Shown here piece after piece: positions 7,234 through 9,054 of a stretch of 9,054 bases of DNA; the first letter of the stretch is position 1, and every line of letters starts with the position of its first letter. The position numbers and the translations under genes are program-made. A model generated the notes under the pieces. That model saw only the letters and a list, made by a program, of their open reading frames with translations. It was not told where the DNA came from and searched no databases. The DNA comes from an uncultured Spirochaetaceae bacterium (GTDB taxonomy: Bacteria > Spirochaetota > Spirochaetia > Sphaerochaetales > Sphaerochaetaceae), in contig CALXON010000147.1 in NCBI GenBank assembly GCA_944389985.1, forward strand, positions 1-9,054, given 5' to 3'.

Positions 7234-7239
7234 CCTCCT
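7234..7239 (-). promoter_or_regulatory. Ribosome binding site that decides the operon's first start
   Basis: On the minus strand AGGAGG stands 4 bases before the ATG at 7229. The same AGGAGG-4-ATG spacing occurs before the gene starting at 3759. This favours the start at 7229 over the in-frame ATG at 7244, which has no such site. Confidence 0.8.
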
Positions 7240-7295
7240 TCCATTGTATTTCTCGTTATATAATGAAGAATTAGCCTTCAGCCATTTCCACTCTG

Positions 7296-7301
7296 ATTAT
7301 A
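7296..7301 (-). promoter_or_regulatory. Candidate -10 box for the five-gene operon
   Basis: TATAAT is read on the minus strand, 67 bases before the chosen ATG. No good -35 hexamer lies at 16-18 bases; the nearest TTG-containing hexamer (TTGGTG, 7329-7324) is 22 bases upstream. A strong -10 with a poor -35 would fit a promoter needing an activator, which is inference only. Confidence 0.35.
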
Positions 7302-7419
7302 TACCAGAAAACGGAAATCAGTGCACCAATCTGCAACAAAATAGAGATCATTATGCTATCTATATTTCAACTGGAAATTTTATAATCATGCAATGACATC
7401 ACATACTCGAAAACATAAT

Positions 7420-7459
7420 TCAAACCGTCGACGAATTTATATGTTCGCCGACGATTTAA
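7420..7459 (-). terminator. Hairpin terminator candidate after the small lipoprotein gene
   Basis: On the minus-strand transcript, bases 7459-7444 pair with 7435-7420 in a 16-bp stem with an 8-base loop (CAUAUAAA). The core is CGUCGGCGAA against UUCGUCGACG. Three positions pair only as G-U on this strand and would be A-C mismatches on the plus-strand RNA, so the fold belongs to the minus transcript. The stem starts 47 bases past the lipoprotein stop. The outer pairs are mostly A-U and U-G, and the following bases are T-rich but not a clean U tract. Confidence 0.55.
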
Positions 7460-7506
7460 TTTCGTAATCCAACAACTTCATCCGGAAGATAATCGCAGGA
7501 GGACAT

Positions 7507-7935
7507 TCACTGTCTAACAAATTTCTCATCCACAATAATACTGTTATCCTCGTTGTACTGCACATGAATGGAATTATCATCAATGTATACGAACTGGAAG
7601 CTCTTCGTTCTCACCCATCCATGAGAGGTATACCTAAGTTCAAGAACATAGCGTTTGTTGTTTTCAGCCACATATTCATCTGATACATAGCAGTTATGCC
7701 GGAGATCATCCCTGACTGAAATCTTATGTGTACCCACCTTGCTTCCGATGCTTCCTGAAATATCTGTAGGACTTATATGAAGATAATCGAACACATACGA
7801 ATCACTTTGCCAGTCTCCTGTCAGCCAGGAAGGAACAGCACGGAGCTCCTTGTTGTATACATAGATGCTGCATGAGGCGATAGTCAGCATCATGATGAGC
7901 AGAACGACGGATATGATGACAGGCTTTCTTCTCAC
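7507..7935 (-). CDS. Small lipoprotein of unknown function
   Basis: With the GTG start at 7935 the protein has 142 residues. It begins MRRKPVIIS, continues with a hydrophobic stretch (residues 6-20) and has the lipobox IASC with Cys22, so it is very likely exported and lipid-anchored. The mature part (23-142) is rich in beta-strand-like alternation and aromatic residues. WLTGDWQSDSY comes soon after the anchor, a Trp-Gly-x-Trp pattern seen in small lipocalin-like lipoproteins, but this is only a hint. An in-frame TTG at 7983 would extend it by 16 residues and bury the signal peptide; its GGAGG abuts the codon, so it is not favoured. Base composition is more AT-rich than the neighbours. The gene is divergent from the phosphatase lipoprotein gene, 80 bases away. 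I do not recognise a family. Confidence 0.75.
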   Translation of the reverse strand: MRRKPVIISVVLLIMMLTIASCSIYVYNKELRAVPSWLTGDWQSDSYVFDYLHISPTDISGSIGSKVGTHKISVRDDLRHNCYVSDEYVAENNKRYVLELRYTSHGWVRTKSFQFVYIDDNSIHVQYNEDNSIIVDEKFVRQ

Positions 7936-7942
7936 AGTTTTT

Positions 7943-7948
7943 CTCCTT
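7943..7948 (-). promoter_or_regulatory. Ribosome binding site deciding a GTG start
   Basis: AAGGAG on the minus strand stands 7 bases before the GTG at 7935-7933. The resulting protein starts directly with an ideal lipoprotein signal peptide, which supports this GTG over the upstream in-frame TTG. Confidence 0.75.
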
Positions 7949-7990
7949 ACTGGAATTCTAACCGGGGTACAAGCATCCGGCAACCTCCGC

Positions 7991-7996
7991 TATAAT
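7991..7996 (+). promoter_or_regulatory. Candidate -10 box for the phosphatase lipoprotein gene
   Basis: A perfect TATAAT lies 19 bases before the chosen ATG at 8016. The sequence 17 bases upstream (TACAAG, 7968-7973) is a poor -35. Transcription would begin near 8003, leaving a leader of about 12 bases that just contains the AGAAGG ribosome binding site (8005-8010). The short leader is a reason for caution. Confidence 0.4.
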
Positions 7997-8015
7997 GAAA
8001 ACAAAGAAGGTCCAT

Positions 8016-9054
8016 ATGAAAAACAAACTGATTACTGTCATTCTCATCATGACGGCTCTCCTGATGCTCTCATCATGCATAACCGTGATAGGTACGGATG
8101 ATGAGCCTGTTGAAGGGAAGATCATCTCCGTGACAAAACATGGAAATGCGATCACGGACATATCGAATGAGGAAGCGGAGAAGCATGGCATCGCTCCCGG
8201 AGACATAGTCAACATATCCGCAGAGGGATACACTGCAGAAGCACCGGTCGGGACAAGCTTCAGCGATGTCGACACGGGAGAGACAATTGTTCTCTTCACG
8301 GAGAATGACGGGATTGTCCTCGCGATCAACTATGGCGATTTCTCTTCCGAGTCGGGTCTTACCGAGGGAATGGATGTTACCATGACAATGTCCTCGAAGG
8401 AAGGATACATGGATGAATACAGCCTCAGGAATCTCATCATCCGCTCAGACAGCCGGGATGATTTCTCCTCAGATGAGTCATTCGCGAACTTCAGGGAGAT
8501 CACGGCAGGTGACATTCTTTCCGGAAGGCTGTACAGAAGCAGTTCCCCCGTGAAAGGAACGGAGAGATCATCATATGCGGACAGACTCACAGGAGAGGCT
8601 GGAATCAGGACGGTCATCAACCTTGCCGATACAGATGAGTCGGTCACAGAACATCTTGATAGCGCTCCTTCATACAAAGCCATTGTGGACAACGGCAATG
8701 CCCTGATGCTCAGCATGACTGCAGACACGCTCACTCCGGACTCAGCAGAGAAGCTCAGGGAGGCTGTCCTCTTCATGAATTCCCATGAAGCGCCCTATCT
8801 GATCCACTGCGACGAGGGAATGAACAGAGCAGGACTTGTCTCTGCATTCATTGAAGCCCTCTGCGGAGCGAACATCGACGAGATCATCTCCGATTTCATG
8901 GAAAGCTATGAGAACTACTACGGGGTTCAGGCCGGAACCGAACAGTATGAGAAGATCTCGAAGACGATCACCGATTACTTCACGAACATGAACGGCAGGG
9001 CATTCCCGTGGAACAGTGTCGGTCTTGTCGCAGAGAGCTATGCCATCAACACTC
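8016..9054 (+). CDS. Lipoprotein tyrosine phosphatase with SAM-HAT-like N-terminal domain, 3' end cut by window
   Basis: The frame stays open from ATG 8016 to the window edge (346 codons). Residues 1-21 are a lipoprotein signal ending LSSC, so the protein should be exported and anchored at Cys21. Residues about 34-125 resemble the C-terminal barrel of SAM hydroxide adenosyltransferases (DUF62). They show GKIISVTKHGNAITDIS, then GTSFSDVDTGET (79-90), LFTENDGIVLAINYG (93-107) and GLTEGMDVTM (114-123). Residues about 160-346 form a tyrosine or dual-specificity phosphatase domain. GRLYRSSSP (170-178) and IRTVINLAD (197-205) are typical entry strands, and HCDEGMNRAG (264-273) is the Cys-X5-Arg loop with Cys265 and Arg271. 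AGAAGG (8005-8010) sits 5 bases before the ATG. The in-frame ATG at 7995 has no site and would spoil the signal peptide. The general acid and substrate are not identified; protein phosphotyrosine, inositol phosphates or other phosphoesters are possible. Confidence 0.82.
   Translation, partial: MKNKLITVILIMTALLMLSSCITVIGTDDEPVEGKIISVTKHGNAITDISNEEAEKHGIAPGDIVNISAEGYTAEAPVGTSFSDVDTGETIVLFTENDGIVLAINYGDFSSESGLTEGMDVTMTMSSKEGYMDEYSLRNLIIRSDSRDDFSSDESFANFREITAGDILSGRLYRSSSPVKGTERSSYADRLTGEAGIRTVINLADTDESVTEHLDSAPSYKAIVDNGNALMLSMTADTLTPDSAEKLREAVLFMNSHEAPYLIHCDEGMNRAGLVSAFIEALCGANIDEIISDFMESYENYYGVQAGTEQYEKISKTITDYFTNMNGRAFPWNSVGLVAESYAINT

Larger units (their letters stand above)
7230..7506. other. 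AT-rich intergenic region upstream of the molybdenum hydroxylase operon
   Basis: These 277 bases lie between two minus-strand genes and contain no convincing ORF. From right to left on the minus strand they hold the 3' hairpin of the small lipoprotein gene (7420-7459), about 120 AT-rich bases, a TATAAT box (7301-7296), and a roughly 50-base leader ending in the ribosome binding site at 7239-7234. A 6-base palindrome GTGCAC sits at 7321-7326. I see no recognisable molybdenum-cofactor or purine riboswitch fold. Confidence 0.6.

Noticed and set aside
7255..7260. TATAAC on the minus strand as the operon promoter.
   Set aside because: Transcription would begin right at or within the ribosome binding site region, and no -35 sequence is present.
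7321..7326. GTGCAC as a regulator operator upstream of the -10 box.
   Set aside because: The palindrome is only six bases and its flanks are not symmetric, so chance is a sufficient explanation.
7241..7420. A purine or molybdenum-cofactor riboswitch in the leader of the operon.
   Set aside because: I could not find the conserved cores of these riboswitches or a long paired structure. From the candidate -10 box the leader is only about 60 bases.
7958..8776. Two minus-strand ORFs (7958-8329 and 8330-8776) opposite the phosphatase lipoprotein gene.
   Set aside because: The plus frame carries a signal peptide, a lipobox and a complete Cys-X5-Arg loop in one unbroken frame. The minus ORFs are serine-rich, motif-free shadows.

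Overview
The window looks like chromosomal DNA of an anaerobic bacterium with roughly even base composition. Nearly every gene has a strong GGAGG-type ribosome binding site, and the lipoprotein signals end in (L/I)(S/A)SC. Those signals, and a purine-type molybdenum hydroxylase of the selenium-linked kind, would fit a gut spirochaete or a clostridium-like anaerobe. This is inference; no marker gene fixes the taxon.

Left edge (1-199): the last 36 codons of a plus-strand gene, probably an XdhC/CoxF-type maturation factor for molybdenum hydroxylases. It converges on the main operon, and a strong hairpin (171-193) separates the two.

Centre (200-7229, minus strand): five genes read from right to left, each overlapping the next by 4-10 bases. 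In order they are a compact molybdopterin subunit of the xanthine dehydrogenase family, a [2Fe-2S] subunit with all eight cluster cysteines, an FAD subunit, a second and reduced FAD subunit like E. coli YgfM, and a large XdhD-like protein. The XdhD-like protein fuses a cysteine-free ferredoxin-like domain to a molybdopterin domain. The operon therefore encodes two molybdenum hydroxylase catalytic subunits and two FAD-type subunits but only one iron-sulphur subunit. The simplest reading is an ordinary XDH trimer plus an XdhD/YgfM pair that borrows the shared [2Fe-2S] protein or uses another electron route.

Right edge (7230-9054): a 277-base AT-richer gap holds a candidate operon promoter and a 16-bp terminator-like hairpin. 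Next come two divergent lipoprotein genes. The minus-strand one is a small protein of unknown function whose likely start is a GTG at 7935. The plus-strand one runs off the window. It appears to join a domain resembling the C-terminal barrel of SAM hydroxide adenosyltransferases to a Cys-X5-Arg tyrosine phosphatase domain.

The most notable points are the shared-subunit operon, the ferredoxin-like domain stripped of its clusters, and the lipoprotein phosphatase with an unusual N-terminal domain.
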